Shown piece after piece: positions 54,234 to 61,786 of a stretch of DNA of 64,000 nucleotides. The number at the start of each line of letters is the position of its first letter. Within the stretch, counting starts at the first letter, position 1. Made by a program: the position numbers and the translations under genes. The DNA is taken from positions 123,367 through 187,366 of the forward strand of contig CAJTTI010000005.1 of the NCBI GenBank assembly GCA_910579225.1, given 5' to 3'. The notes below the pieces were generated by a model. It made no database searches, had not been told where the DNA came from, and saw only the letters and a program-made list of their open reading frames with translations. This DNA comes from an uncultured Lachnospiraceae bacterium. Its GTDB lineage: Bacteria; Bacillota; Clostridia; Lachnospirales; Lachnospiraceae.

Positions 54234-54315
54234 TTCATTCCTTTCTGCACCTTTCCTGTCCACGAAATACGTTCCTCCTTTGCATGACGGTAATCCTGTC
54301 CCAATAACAGAGCAT

Positions 54316-54343
54316 TTACCCGATGATCACCTTTTTCTCTCAA
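54316..54343 (-). other. Duplicated 3' fragment of the PD-(D/E)XK nuclease gene
   Basis: Minus-strand sequence encoding LREKKVIIG-stop repeats, with substitutions, the end of the adjacent pseudogene (FEGKKVMIG-stop, 54354-54383). It is a trace of a second tandem copy of the same nuclease gene. Confidence 0.45.
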
Positions 54344-54354
54344 TCGCAGAACGT

Positions 54355-54990
54355 TCACCCGATCATAACTTTCTTCCCCTCAAAGGCAAAGCCATACTTC
54401 CGGATCCGCTCCGGTGCGATTCCTTTTGCCTCCAGGACAGCCGCGTATCTTTTCTCTTCAATCTGCCGCAGCGCCGACTGTACCGTATCCTCCAGCGTAT
54501 GCTCGCCGTCTTCCGGGTCGTATACTTTGAACTCCATGATAACCGCGTCAACTTCCCCGCGGCACGGCTCCAGCAGTACATCGTATCGCCCCAGACCGCT
54601 CTCTCGGTTCGATGTGACAATATAGCGTCTCCGAAGCTCCACCAGAAGCCCCAGCACAAAACCATGGTAGAACCGCTCCGGCTCCGTCCGCTCAGAGGGC
54701 CTGCTGCCGCTGTCAAAGAAACTGAACGTATCCATGGCCACCCGGTTCATATAGTGGTTCATCTCCCTTTTATTTCCTTTTAACAATGCCTTCACAAATT
54801 CATTATACGCCGGCCAGAAGAAGACTCCATACTGCGCTGGTCTTTCGTCCCAACTGACTGAAAACGACCTGCTCGTCCAGGCACGTATGATAATTCAATC
54901 TCTGTACGGCGGGCTGGCGTCTCACTGTCTGCTCCTTCTGTTTTCTCTCCTGTTCCTTCCAAAAAAATATCTCAGTCCTAGAATGAGAGC
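54355..54990 (-). pseudogene. AAA-ATPase-like/PD-(D/E)XK nuclease family protein, deleted
   Basis: Intact: the last ~145 codons (54355-54795), MNHYMNRVAMDTFSFFDSG, EPERFYHGFVLGLLVELRRRY, NRESGLGRYDVLLEP and IMEFKV, the nuclease domain (PDDEXK_9) of the AAA-ATPase_like family, ending GFAFEGKKVMIG. Upstream in another frame near 54800-54900 is LNYHTCLDEQVVFSQLGRK then AVWSLLLAGV, which matches the segment between the ATPase and nuclease domains. A stretch of about 50 residues and the ATPase domain are missing, so an internal deletion and a frameshift are visible. Such genes are common and often decayed in Lachnospiraceae. Confidence 0.75.
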
Positions 54991-55012
54991 CATACTTCTT
55001 CTGCCCCTTTGT

Positions 55013-56098
55013 CTAATAAAAGAGAATCTCCTCCTGTCTTTTCGACAGACGTTCCACATAAGCCTCACATTTCTCATATACCCCGGCGGTTTTCCCGGGC
55101 ATCTGGTCCCTTAAGATCAGGGCAAAACATCTCTTGTCCTCTCTGACCAGATCGCTCAGCGCCGCAAGCCACATTTCATGTTTCTCCATCCCGCCTTCAC
55201 ACCGCCGCAGGAACTGCCGGAACGGAAGCAGGAAATCCGCTCCGAATGCGATCGACGCGTAATCATCCAGTTTAATTACGCCGATTCCGGTCCTGTTACC
55301 GTCATGCAGAAAATCCGGGTACAAAAGCCACTGCTCTCCCGCTTCTGCAAATCCTTCCTCCCACGGCTCCGTTTGATTCACCACAATGCCTTTCACCGGC
55401 TGAAAAAAGGGGGACTCGACAGTCTCGACGATTGTGCCTGTGGGATACGGAAGTTTTACATAAGAAAAATCCCCAGGGCCGATCCAATAGTCATCCTCCT
55501 CCTGATCCTGCAGCTTTTCCGGCAGGCAGTAGAGCACCTCTCCCTCTGTGTTCAGGAGGATATTCCATTCCAGTTCCAGATGCCGGACGCCTCTTCTGCA
55601 AAATTTACGCAGGACTCCGAAAAAACAGTTTGTTTCTGTCTCATATCTATCTGCCGCCTTTCTGATCTGCTCCCTGATAAAATCGACTGCCGACCCGGGA
55701 AGCGTAAAGATCCGTCTCTCCACACATTCCTCTTTTCGACCGCAGCAGAAAAGATCCGTTTCATAGAGATTACGAAGTCCGCCCACCATATGAAGAATCT
55801 CATCCAGCGTTTCCCCCATCTCGATTCTTTTATCCAGACGTTCCAGAGCTGTTTCTCTCCCGGCACGCCAGGAGGCTTCCCGGGTGTTCCGGCAAAGCGG
55901 ATCTGTGCCGCTTCGATCCAGCAGTTGCCGCTCTCCTTCCGCTTCCCGGCGCAGCTCCCGCAGGCCGTCCAGTTTTTCTTCCAGCGTTCTGTGGGGCGCC
56001 GAAAGGATACAGTCCATTCGCTCGTCAAGATCCAGCTCTCTCCCGGCGGACAGCCACCGGGCAAGATCCGGAGAATATATCCAACGCTTCAGATCCAT
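55013..56098 (-). CDS. Hypothetical protein, 361 aa, paralogue of the 349-aa protein at 61783-62832
   Basis: From the ATG at 56098 (AGAAGGGAGCAGATC); the frame reaches 56134. N-terminal helical segment ELDLDERMDCILSAPHRTLEEKLDGLREL is clearly related to LSFKERMQLVRTAHRPMEERLQALRML in the second paralogue. The centre has a beta-rich portion (LPYPTGTIVETVESPFFQPVKGIV). The C-terminus has a short helical segment rich in cysteine and charged residues. No membrane segment. Function unknown. Confidence 0.72.
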   Translation of the reverse strand: MDLKRWIYSPDLARWLSAGRELDLDERMDCILSAPHRTLEEKLDGLRELRREAEGERQLLDRSGTDPLCRNTREASWRAGRETALERLDKRIEMGETLDEILHMVGGLRNLYETDLFCCGRKEECVERRIFTLPGSAVDFIREQIRKAADRYETETNCFFGVLRKFCRRGVRHLELEWNILLNTEGEVLYCLPEKLQDQEEDDYWIGPGDFSYVKLPYPTGTIVETVESPFFQPVKGIVVNQTEPWEEGFAEAGEQWLLYPDFLHDGNRTGIGVIKLDDYASIAFGADFLLPFRQFLRRCEGGMEKHEMWLAALSDLVREDKRCFALILRDQMPGKTAGVYEKCEAYVERLSKRQEEILFY

Positions 56099-56227
56099 GA
56101 TCTGCTCCCTTCTTTGATGAATATATTGCAGCATATCCCTTCGTCATATAACGACATAAGTATGACGTGTTTCCTTATGTATACATGTGTTTTAATAATT
56201 CCCGAATACCGATCCTTTTACTCTTTT

Positions 56228-56862
56228 CTACCCCTTTGTTTCATTTTTTCTGAACAAATCATTTTTCCCAAACAGAAAGCTCATCACGCATTCCTGAATA
56301 AAATACTGCATCTTTATTCCCACGCCCACCACATCTTCATAGGTTCCCTGCCCTGACTGGTATTTACACTCCAGTGCTTTTGCATAACGCTCCCCGCCGA
56401 TCCTGTAGATCACCAGAAGATCCGGCGTCGCATTCATCATCATTCTGGCAATATCCAGACATGCCTTTTCATACAACTGCGGTACGTCTTCTGTTTCGTT
56501 TTTCATTATGGCTCTTATATTCGGATATCTTTTTTTATTGCATCTTTTACCTTTTTCATCCCCAGATGGCAATCCATCCGACCTCCGCAGTTTTCCGTTA
56601 ATTCTTCTATGCATTTGTCTGCTCTTTCTTTACCACAGGGCAGAAAATCCAGGCAAAAATACAAAAGGCTTCGATTGAATTCCTCCGCTTCGGAACCGTT
56701 TCCTTTCTTACACCCGGCAAAATAATCTCTCATAAGAGTTGCCTCATAATACACTTCCTCAATGATTGGATCCTGTTCTTCTTCCTCCAGACAGGAGTTC
56801 ACCAACTCTGTCCTGATATCATAACATATCGAACTTGTGTAACCGATTCTGTTTACTACCAT
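56228..56862 (-). pseudogene. PD-(D/E)XK-like protein broken by a frameshift in an A7 run
   Basis: N-terminal frame (56515-56862, 115 residues; ends VKDAIKKDIRI-stop) and C-terminal frame (56228-56614) overlap at a run of seven A on the minus strand (56530-56536). Adding one A joins them as DAIKKRYPNIRAIMKNETEDV with no other break, giving about 210 residues. The C-terminal portion has TPDLLVIYRIGG, then ALECKYQSG, the spacing of a PD-x-ExK nuclease core. The N-terminal portion is helical with several cysteines. Either a pseudogene, phase-variable gene or sequencing error. No RBS is obvious. Confidence 0.6.
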
Positions 56863-56889
56863 ATCAGCATATACAGGACATCACAACCT

Positions 56890-57693
56890 TTAAAAATCCT
56901 GCTTCCCGACCGCTCCCATCAGCCCGGCCGCCATAGTCATCTGTTCCATGGCTCTTTCTATATCGCGCAGGCTGTATTCATCCTCCCTGTTTTGATACCA
57001 CTCCTCCATGATCTCCTTCTTCTGTTCCGCGGACATCTGTTCCAGGAAGCGGTTCCGCAGGGACTCACCGGCTCCTGCCAGCGCGGCTGCCAGAATTGCA
57101 TCCGGAAGCTCCTTTAAGATGCTCTGGAGGCCCTCCGGCTCCATCTCCCCGAATCTTCTGTGAAAGGCAGCACGGATCGCAGCCTCCTTTTGGAAAACAT
57201 ACCGCGCCCGGTCTTCGATCTGGGCGTCATTCCTTTCCTGCGCCTCTTTCGTCCAGCTTTTCCAGTAGTCGTCGAAGTCTTCCTGCCAGCGCTCGGGCAC
57301 CATCGTCCGGCAGAGAAGATAATACTGTGCATTGTTAACGCCCATATACATATTTTTGCATCCCGTCACATAGAGATTTGCTATATACCATTCGTATCCG
57401 GAATATCCGCTCTCCATAATCTGCCGACAGACCTCCTCCTCCCAGGAATCGATGTACGAGGCGTCCACGATTTCCAATACCATGCCGATCAGCAGACTTT
57501 TCAGCGGAATTTCCGCCTCTTCCTTCCAGTCCTCCGCGATTTCTTCCAACGCCAAAAGCCCGGACTGTCTGGCCGCAAATCTGCACGTCATAATATAGTG
57601 AAACGCCTCAGAAATCTCCTCTTCATGCTCCGCAAACGCTTCCTCCGCGTATTGCATGGCCCTCTCCCTTATGATTTCCTGTATTTGTTCCAT
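56890..57693 (-). CDS. Soluble protein resembling MotA cytoplasmic domain plus FliG C-terminal domain, 267 aa
   Basis: Starts at the ATG at 57693 (AGGAGGG 6 nt before); the frame continues to 57714 without RBS. From position ~41 (long-frame numbering) CRFAARQSGLLALEEIAED then PLKSLLIGMVLEIVDAS resembles the cytoplasmic helices of MotA (xARREGLLALE ... LVVDGTD). From 191 on, LQSILKELPDAILAAALAG then GESLRNRFLEQMS, DIERAM match the FliG C-terminal pattern (LQxVLREV ... ALKGA ... LRxKFLxNMS ... VE). No transmembrane span. By inference it is a helical-repeat or motor-mimic protein; real homology needs a profile search. Function not known. Coupled to the 374-residue gene, which ends 11 nt upstream. 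Confidence 0.6.
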   Translation of the reverse strand: MEQIQEIIRERAMQYAEEAFAEHEEEISEAFHYIMTCRFAARQSGLLALEEIAEDWKEEAEIPLKSLLIGMVLEIVDASYIDSWEEEVCRQIMESGYSGYEWYIANLYVTGCKNMYMGVNNAQYYLLCRTMVPERWQEDFDDYWKSWTKEAQERNDAQIEDRARYVFQKEAAIRAAFHRRFGEMEPEGLQSILKELPDAILAAALAGAGESLRNRFLEQMSAEQKKEIMEEWYQNREDEYSLRDIERAMEQMTMAAGLMGAVGKQDF

Positions 57694-57703
57694 ACGTGCC
57701 CTC

Positions 57704-58828
57704 CTATCCATCATACCGAAACGGTCTTCCCAACAGCTTTTCCATCGCTTCCCTTATGACACGTTCCTCTTCCTCCGAATATACGTCCAGCCCTGCCGCC
57801 CAGGCCATCCTTCCCAGTCTGTTCTCCAGCATCTCCGCATCCCGCGGATCATACGCCGCCATCCACTGTTCCATAACAAGCATCTGTTCCTCCCCGGAGA
57901 GCTGCCCAAGCAGACGCTGTCTGGCATCGCTTCCTCCGTAGACAAAGGCGTCGGCCAGATTCCGGATTCTGTTTTTCTTCCGTTCCCGGCGGATGGATTC
58001 CTGCTCTTCCCCGGGCAGTTCTTCCCAGCCGCAGATATCGTCCTCCTCGCGGCCCGGAGTCACGAGCTTTTGAAATTCTTCCTCTGACATGCCCTCCATG
58101 GCTTCCCGGAAAAGCCGGAAAAGGGAGATCTCCTCCACTGCCTGGGTAAGCCTCTCCTCCCGCTCCTCCATGATCCGTTCCATCGCTTTCCTTCGCTCCC
58201 GTGCCTGCTCTTCCAGAAGCTCCCTGGAAAAAAGGCTGTAATCCGCCTGCACCTCTTCAGGGATGTACGATTCCAGCACCTTCAGAAAACGCTTTGCGTC
58301 CCGGTATTCCCCTTCTAAAGAAGAGCAGGCTTCCATGTTCTGCACTTCAAAAAGCTCCGCGAATCCAAGCAGGTAAACGGCCTCCAGAAATTCCCGAAAA
58401 TCCTGATAACGGTTGATCTCTGCCTGACTCTCCATAAGCCGGAAGCGCTCTTCCCCGGTCGCCTGGTCTTTCCCTGCCTTTTCGGTCAGCAGCATCAGTC
58501 CCATTCTCAGAAAATTTCTCAGAGGGATCTCCTGTTCCCCTATCCGCCATTTCCGTTCCTTCAGCTCTCTCTCCAATTCCCGGTACGCCTTTCTGCAGGC
58601 GCTTCTGTCATATTTTTCCCAGTCTTTCTCTTTTTCTTCCAGTCTCAGATACTCATGGAGGCTTTCCCGTACAAGAACCCGCCTGCCACTCCAGTTTTTC
58701 TCATTCTGGAGATATTCCAGGCAGAAGCAGACCGTTCTCACAGCCGCGCAGACCTCCTCCCGGTGACGCATAAACGCTTCCGCTCCGTATTTCCTTAATC
58801 TGTTCTCACAAGCCACATTTTCTGTCAT
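57704..58828 (-). CDS. Hypothetical protein, 374 aa, possibly related to the MotA/FliG-like neighbour
   Basis: Begins MTENVACENRLRKYG from the ATG at 58828 (GGAGGAAGCAGAGCC). All-helical: WRIGEQEIPLRNFLRMGLML parallels IPLKSLLIGMVL in the downstream protein. Near the C-terminus RNLADAFVYGGSDARQRLL and GQLSGEEQMLVMEQW parallel the FliG-like ALAGAGESLRNRFLEQMS segment. A coiled-coil region lies in the middle (KAMERIMEEREERL). Stops 11 nt before the downstream start. An N-terminal fragment of a second copy stands at 59171-59245. Function unknown. Confidence 0.65.
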   Translation of the reverse strand: MTENVACENRLRKYGAEAFMRHREEVCAAVRTVCFCLEYLQNEKNWSGRRVLVRESLHEYLRLEEKEKDWEKYDRSACRKAYRELERELKERKWRIGEQEIPLRNFLRMGLMLLTEKAGKDQATGEERFRLMESQAEINRYQDFREFLEAVYLLGFAELFEVQNMEACSSLEGEYRDAKRFLKVLESYIPEEVQADYSLFSRELLEEQARERRKAMERIMEEREERLTQAVEEISLFRLFREAMEGMSEEEFQKLVTPGREEDDICGWEELPGEEQESIRRERKKNRIRNLADAFVYGGSDARQRLLGQLSGEEQMLVMEQWMAAYDPRDAEMLENRLGRMAWAAGLDVYSEEEERVIREAMEKLLGRPFRYDG

Positions 58829-58925
58829 GGCTCTGCTTCCTCCTTCCCATTGAATCTGCGGTTTTCCCCCTTCCATGTCCAAAAAACAGAGGAACCAGAA
58901 AATGCCTTTGCTGATTCCTGCCCTG
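58829..58925 (-). pseudogene. Truncated remnant of the 164-aa gene
   Basis: Minus-strand sequence keeps a GCATTTTCTGGTT piece from the 5' part of the 164-residue gene (at 59223-59717) and 38 of 40 bp identical to the region around its 3' end (58821-58860 versus 59238-59277). The middle is missing. It indicates a tandem duplication followed by deletion. Confidence 0.55.
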
Positions 58926-58935
58926 TCTTTTCATT

Positions 58936-59109
58936 CTATTTTGCCGTTTCACTACCGGCGCTTGACCCGCACCAGGGACACACATTTCCATATCTGGCTT
59001 TCGGATATGGTCCTCTCCCTTTCAATGCGCAGGGCTTGCAATAAATCTGCCCGCACTTTTTACATTTTCTCATGTTGCTTCCACTTGTTCTGCATACCTG
59101 ACATACCAT
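58936..59109 (-). CDS. Small zinc-finger protein, 57 aa
   Basis: RBS GCAGGAGGATGATTTT before the ATG at 59109. Eight cysteines in four CxxC knuckles: Cys3/6, Cys16/19, Cys24/27 and Cys44/47, spaced as in double treble-clef or RING/ribbon proteins. Tail is short and polar. It lies between the two halves of the duplicated unit. Likely binds two zinc ions. Function unknown. Confidence 0.7.
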   Translation of the reverse strand: MVCQVCRTSGSNMRKCKKCGQIYCKPCALKGRGPYPKARYGNVCPWCGSSAGSETAK

Positions 59110-59170
59110 AAAATCATCCTCCTGCTGTTCTTCTTTTATTTGTTTAAATTTTATATTTGCCCGCTCATTC

Positions 59171-59245
59171 TTACGGCGGGATCCACCGCCCGTCCACAGC
59201 TTTGTATTTCTTTAACCTACTTTCACAAGTCCTGTTTTCTGTCAT
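59171..59245 (-). pseudogene. 5' remnant of a second copy of the 374-aa gene
   Basis: 24-codon frame from the ATG at 59245: MTENRTCESRLKKYK then AVDGRWIPP-stop, clearly related to MTENVACENRLRKYG of the gene at 57704-58828. The preceding 40 bp are nearly identical. The rest of the copy is gone. Confidence 0.65.
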
Positions 59246-59717
59246 GGCTCTGCTTCCTCCTTCCTATCGAATCTGCGTTTTTCTGTCCCATATTCCGGGT
59301 GTCTCCATAGCAGCGGTAATGCCGGGAGCAGTCCGCCGCGATCCGCACCTCCATCCCCTCCAGATGAAACCGTTCCACCAGCTTCTCCTGAAAATTTTCA
59401 CAGGACAGGATGCGAGGATTCATGAAAATCACTGCTTTCCCACGGCGGATTTCCACCCGTCCCCTTGGAAAATAATTCCAGTCATACCCGCGCAGCTCCC
59501 TTCGCTTCCCCGTAAGCATTGCCCAGGTTTTTCTGTGGGTAAAAGCGTCGCCCTTTCTGGAATTAAAGACACAGCCCTCCGGCAAAGCCTCCTCCCGGCC
59601 TTCCACGCAGGGGACCGCAACCGCCAGTAGTTCCGTCTCTGAAAAATCGCACCGTTCCTCCTCCCCCACAAAGGAACAGCTAAACCAGAAAATTCCCTGA
59701 TATGGTCCCTCACACAT
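59223..59717 (-). CDS. Hypothetical protein, 164 aa
   Basis: RBS GGGAGAGTAATTT before the ATG at 59717. Starts MCEGPYQGIFWFSCSFVGEE, continues with a beta-rich portion (GCVFNSRKGDAFTHRKTWAML, YFPRGRVEIRRGKAVIFMNP) and a conserved-looking FLEGMEVRIAADCSRHYRCYG-type region with cysteine and histidine. No family recognised. Its stop overlaps the 24-codon remnant of the 374-type gene, like the layout of the downstream copy. Confidence 0.65.
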   Translation of the reverse strand: MCEGPYQGIFWFSCSFVGEEERCDFSETELLAVAVPCVEGREEALPEGCVFNSRKGDAFTHRKTWAMLTGKRRELRGYDWNYFPRGRVEIRRGKAVIFMNPRILSCENFQEKLVERFHLEGMEVRIAADCSRHYRCYGDTRNMGQKNADSIGRRKQSHDRKQDL

Positions 59718-59739
59718 AAATTACTCTCCCATGCGCTCA

Positions 59740-60123
59740 TCAACTGCGCCGTCCGCCGCCCAGCAGTTTCAGCAGCAAACCTGCCGACTGCTGCAGGCTT
59801 TGCCCGGCGATTCCCGAACCCGAAGCGTCGCGGACGATCCGTTTTGCCTCTTCCAGAGAGATATACTTTGCATTTTTAAGCCCTGTCAGATCGATCGCCG
59901 CTTCCTTGCTTCTGCGAAGCTTCATGTAGCACTCATAACAGCATCTCGGCTTCTCATCTTCAATCAGCTGATAGGTTCCTCTCCTGCCGCACAGCTCACA
60001 GATTCCGTCGTCCAGATATCCGCCGCCGGGCGCCGGGTATTTGTGATAAGTAAACAAGGCGGAGCTTTTCTTCGGATACTGGTGCCGATATACGAACTCT
60101 CTGTGTTTGTATGAATATCCCAT
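59740..60123 (-). CDS. Zinc-finger-containing hypothetical protein, 127 aa
   Basis: Starts at the ATG at 60123 (GGAGG 9 nt before) rather than the one at 60129 that sits next to the RBS. The middle has ICELCGRRGTYQLIE and CCYECYMKLRRS, two CxxC knuckles. A Gly/Leu-rich tail (AGLLLKLLGGGRRS) ends it. Immediately upstream of the 164-residue gene (22-nt gap), so they are co-transcribed. Function unknown. Confidence 0.68.
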   Translation of the reverse strand: MGYSYKHREFVYRHQYPKKSSALFTYHKYPAPGGGYLDDGICELCGRRGTYQLIEDEKPRCCYECYMKLRRSKEAAIDLTGLKNAKYISLEEAKRIVRDASGSGIAGQSLQQSAGLLLKLLGGGRRS

Positions 60124-60152
60124 TCTCATCTGCCTCCTTTCTCAGAGAACAA

Positions 60153-60176
60153 CAGAGCCACGGTCAGGCGGCTCTG
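60153..60176. other. Hairpin downstream of the ribbon-helix-helix gene
   Basis: CAGAGCC and GGCTCTG pair around a 10-nt loop. No long T run on either strand, so it is a weak or partial terminator. The 250 bp between it and 60429 show nothing coding. Confidence 0.4.
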
Positions 60177-60428
60177 TCTTCCTTCAGACATTATGCAATT
60201 AACCCTGAATTACCAAATCGTTTTTCTTCCTGCATTTTAAACAATGAAAGGCACTGGTAAGCTTACACCCCAGCGTCTGGAAAAATTTTTCATCACTTTG
60301 TTCCGTAAAATCCTTCCGGGGCTGTTCGGACAAATGCTGTGTTTCATAAATGACCTGACTCTACCTGATAAATTTTTGTTGCATGATTTTAATGTCTATA
60401 CATGAAAGGCTTCCGTTTTTATGTATCA

Positions 60429-60611
60429 TCACATAAGCTGCTTTTTCGTATTATGAGTTTCATCCTTCAGCGAATCCAGTCCGCGACTGATCAGATCCCG
60501 GAGCATATCGTTCTGAGTCTCCCTGTCATAATACTCTTTTTTCACCGAATCCAGTTCCGCTTCCATGCCGGACGTGACAGAAATCGTAAACCTCTTTATA
60601 TTCGCTGCCAT
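60429..60611 (-). CDS. Ribbon-helix-helix regulator, 60 aa
   Basis: MAANIKRFTISVTSGMEAEL is the beta strand, then two helices (DSVKKEYYDRETQNDML, LISRGLDSL), a MetJ/Arc/CopG-type fold of antitoxin or plasmid-control size. RBS AAAGGAGGAAAGCGC. Divergent from a second such gene, sharing operator-like repeats. No toxin partner seen directly beside it. Confidence 0.78.
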   Translation of the reverse strand: MAANIKRFTISVTSGMEAELDSVKKEYYDRETQNDMLRDLISRGLDSLKDETHNTKKQLM

Positions 60612-60614
60612 GCG

Positions 60615-60737
60615 CTTTCCTCCTTTGGTTCATCGGTTCACTGAACCCCCTGTATTTATTATAGTGGTTCACTGATTCACTGTCAATAAACTTTTGAATC
60701 TCCGGTTCTTTACATCTCTGGTTCACCGGTGTATAAT
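60615..60737. promoter_or_regulatory. Divergent promoters with repeated GGTTCAC operator motifs
   Basis: Minus: TTGACA (60681-60686), 17-nt spacer, TATAAT (60658-60663). Plus: TTTACA (60709-60714), 17-nt spacer, TATAAT (60732-60737). GGTTCAC or its inverse recurs near 60628, 60634-60646 (GGTTCA-C-TGAACC, a 13-bp palindrome), 60666 and 60720. Two of them lie in the spacers of the two promoters, the usual position for a repressor. Confidence 0.75.
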
Positions 60738-60756
60738 CACAGGTGAGGTGATAAAA

Positions 60757-60924
60757 ATGGCCACTGACAAACCCAGATACACCGTATCCGTAGACCCGGA
60801 GCTGTTCCGGAGAATTGAAGACTTTCGTTTCGAGCGCCGTTACCAGACCCGCTCGGAAGCAACCGTAGAGCTGATCCGCCTGGGACTGGAATCCTTAAAA
60901 AAAGAGCGGGGAGAGGGAGAGTGA
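60757..60924 (+). CDS. Ribbon-helix-helix regulator, 55 aa
   Basis: Starts MATDKPRYTVSVDPELF from the ATG at 60757 (AGGTGATAAAA), with the beta strand RYTVSVD, helix ELFRRIEDFRFERRY and QTRSEATVELIRLGLESL. Typical Arc/CopG DNA-binding protein. The frame extends upstream without RBS. Paired with the divergent gene; they probably repress each other or both promoters. Confidence 0.8.
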   Translation: MATDKPRYTVSVDPELFRRIEDFRFERRYQTRSEATVELIRLGLESLKKERGEGE

Positions 60925-61096
60925 TCTCCCTCCCTGACTTTTCGCTTTTCACCAAAAGTTCCATATGAAATTGTCAAAGTACGTCTTTGATGAACACAGT
61001 ATAGCATAGCCGATTCTTATTCAGCGACATATGTTTGACGGGGCAAAATCAGTGCTTCTAATCTAAAACGATCCCGGCAGAAACAGCTCTCTTTCC

Positions 61097-61786
61097 TCAT
61101 CCACCTCCTTCTGCATAAAATTCCTCCAGTGTATCCAGACAGATACATCCCAGCGGATTTCCGAACACCGCGCCGCAGTCGATAGCAATATGGCGGTTCT
61201 TCTTCCAGATCCTTCCCGCGGAGCTTTCTTCGATAAACCCCGTGGGAGAGTGCCCGGTGACAAGGTAGCGGTCTTCAAAATATACCGCTTCATAGTCCGG
61301 TTTCCCCGTTACAAAATCCTCCCACCGGCAGGAATCAAAGTTCTGCATCTTCTCCTTTTCCGGCACCGTATGGGACAGGAAAAAATTTCTGCCGTTCACG
61401 GTAATCTCTTCATAGATGAAAAACGTGTCCATATACTCCAGAATCCGGGTCCGCTCTTCCTGACTTAGAGCGGCAAATGCCTTATAAGTCTCCCGCCCGC
61501 CGTCCTGAAACCACAGCTGACAGAGCTCCACAAGCTTCCTGCTGTGCAGACCCGCCGGGGCAGAGAGCCTGCGCAGCAGGGAGGCCGCCAGAACATCGTG
61601 GTTCCCCCGAAGCGGCAGGATATTGCTATGCTCCTTCATATGCTGCAGAACCCGGATTCCACCGGGCCCCCTGTCCACCACATCTCCCAGCACGTACAGC
61701 GTATCCTCTTCACTGAAACGTATGAGTTCCAGTAGCTGTACGTATTTTTCATAGCATCCATGTATATCTGACACAGCATAAATCAT
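61097..61786 (-). CDS. PPP-family serine/threonine phosphatase/metallophosphoesterase
   Basis: MIYAVSDIHG (Asp7, His9), GDVVDRG (34-40), LRGNHD (60-64) and the histidines in FLSHTVPE and VTGHSPTG form the di-metal site. 229 residues, close to the bacterial PrpA/ApaH-like size. The ATG overlaps the stop of the paralogue at 61783 by 4 nt (ATGA), so the two are translationally coupled. Substrate may be a protein or a nucleotide. Confidence 0.88.
   Translation of the reverse strand: MIYAVSDIHGCYEKYVQLLELIRFSEEDTLYVLGDVVDRGPGGIRVLQHMKEHSNILPLRGNHDVLAASLLRRLSAPAGLHSRKLVELCQLWFQDGGRETYKAFAALSQEERTRILEYMDTFFIYEEITVNGRNFFLSHTVPEKEKMQNFDSCRWEDFVTGKPDYEAVYFEDRYLVTGHSPTGFIEESSAGRIWKKNRHIAIDCGAVFGNPLGCICLDTLEEFYAEGGG

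Noticed and set aside
60429..60924. A classical toxin-antitoxin pair
   Set aside because: Both small genes look like ribbon-helix-helix regulators; no toxin-type frame lies beside either of them.
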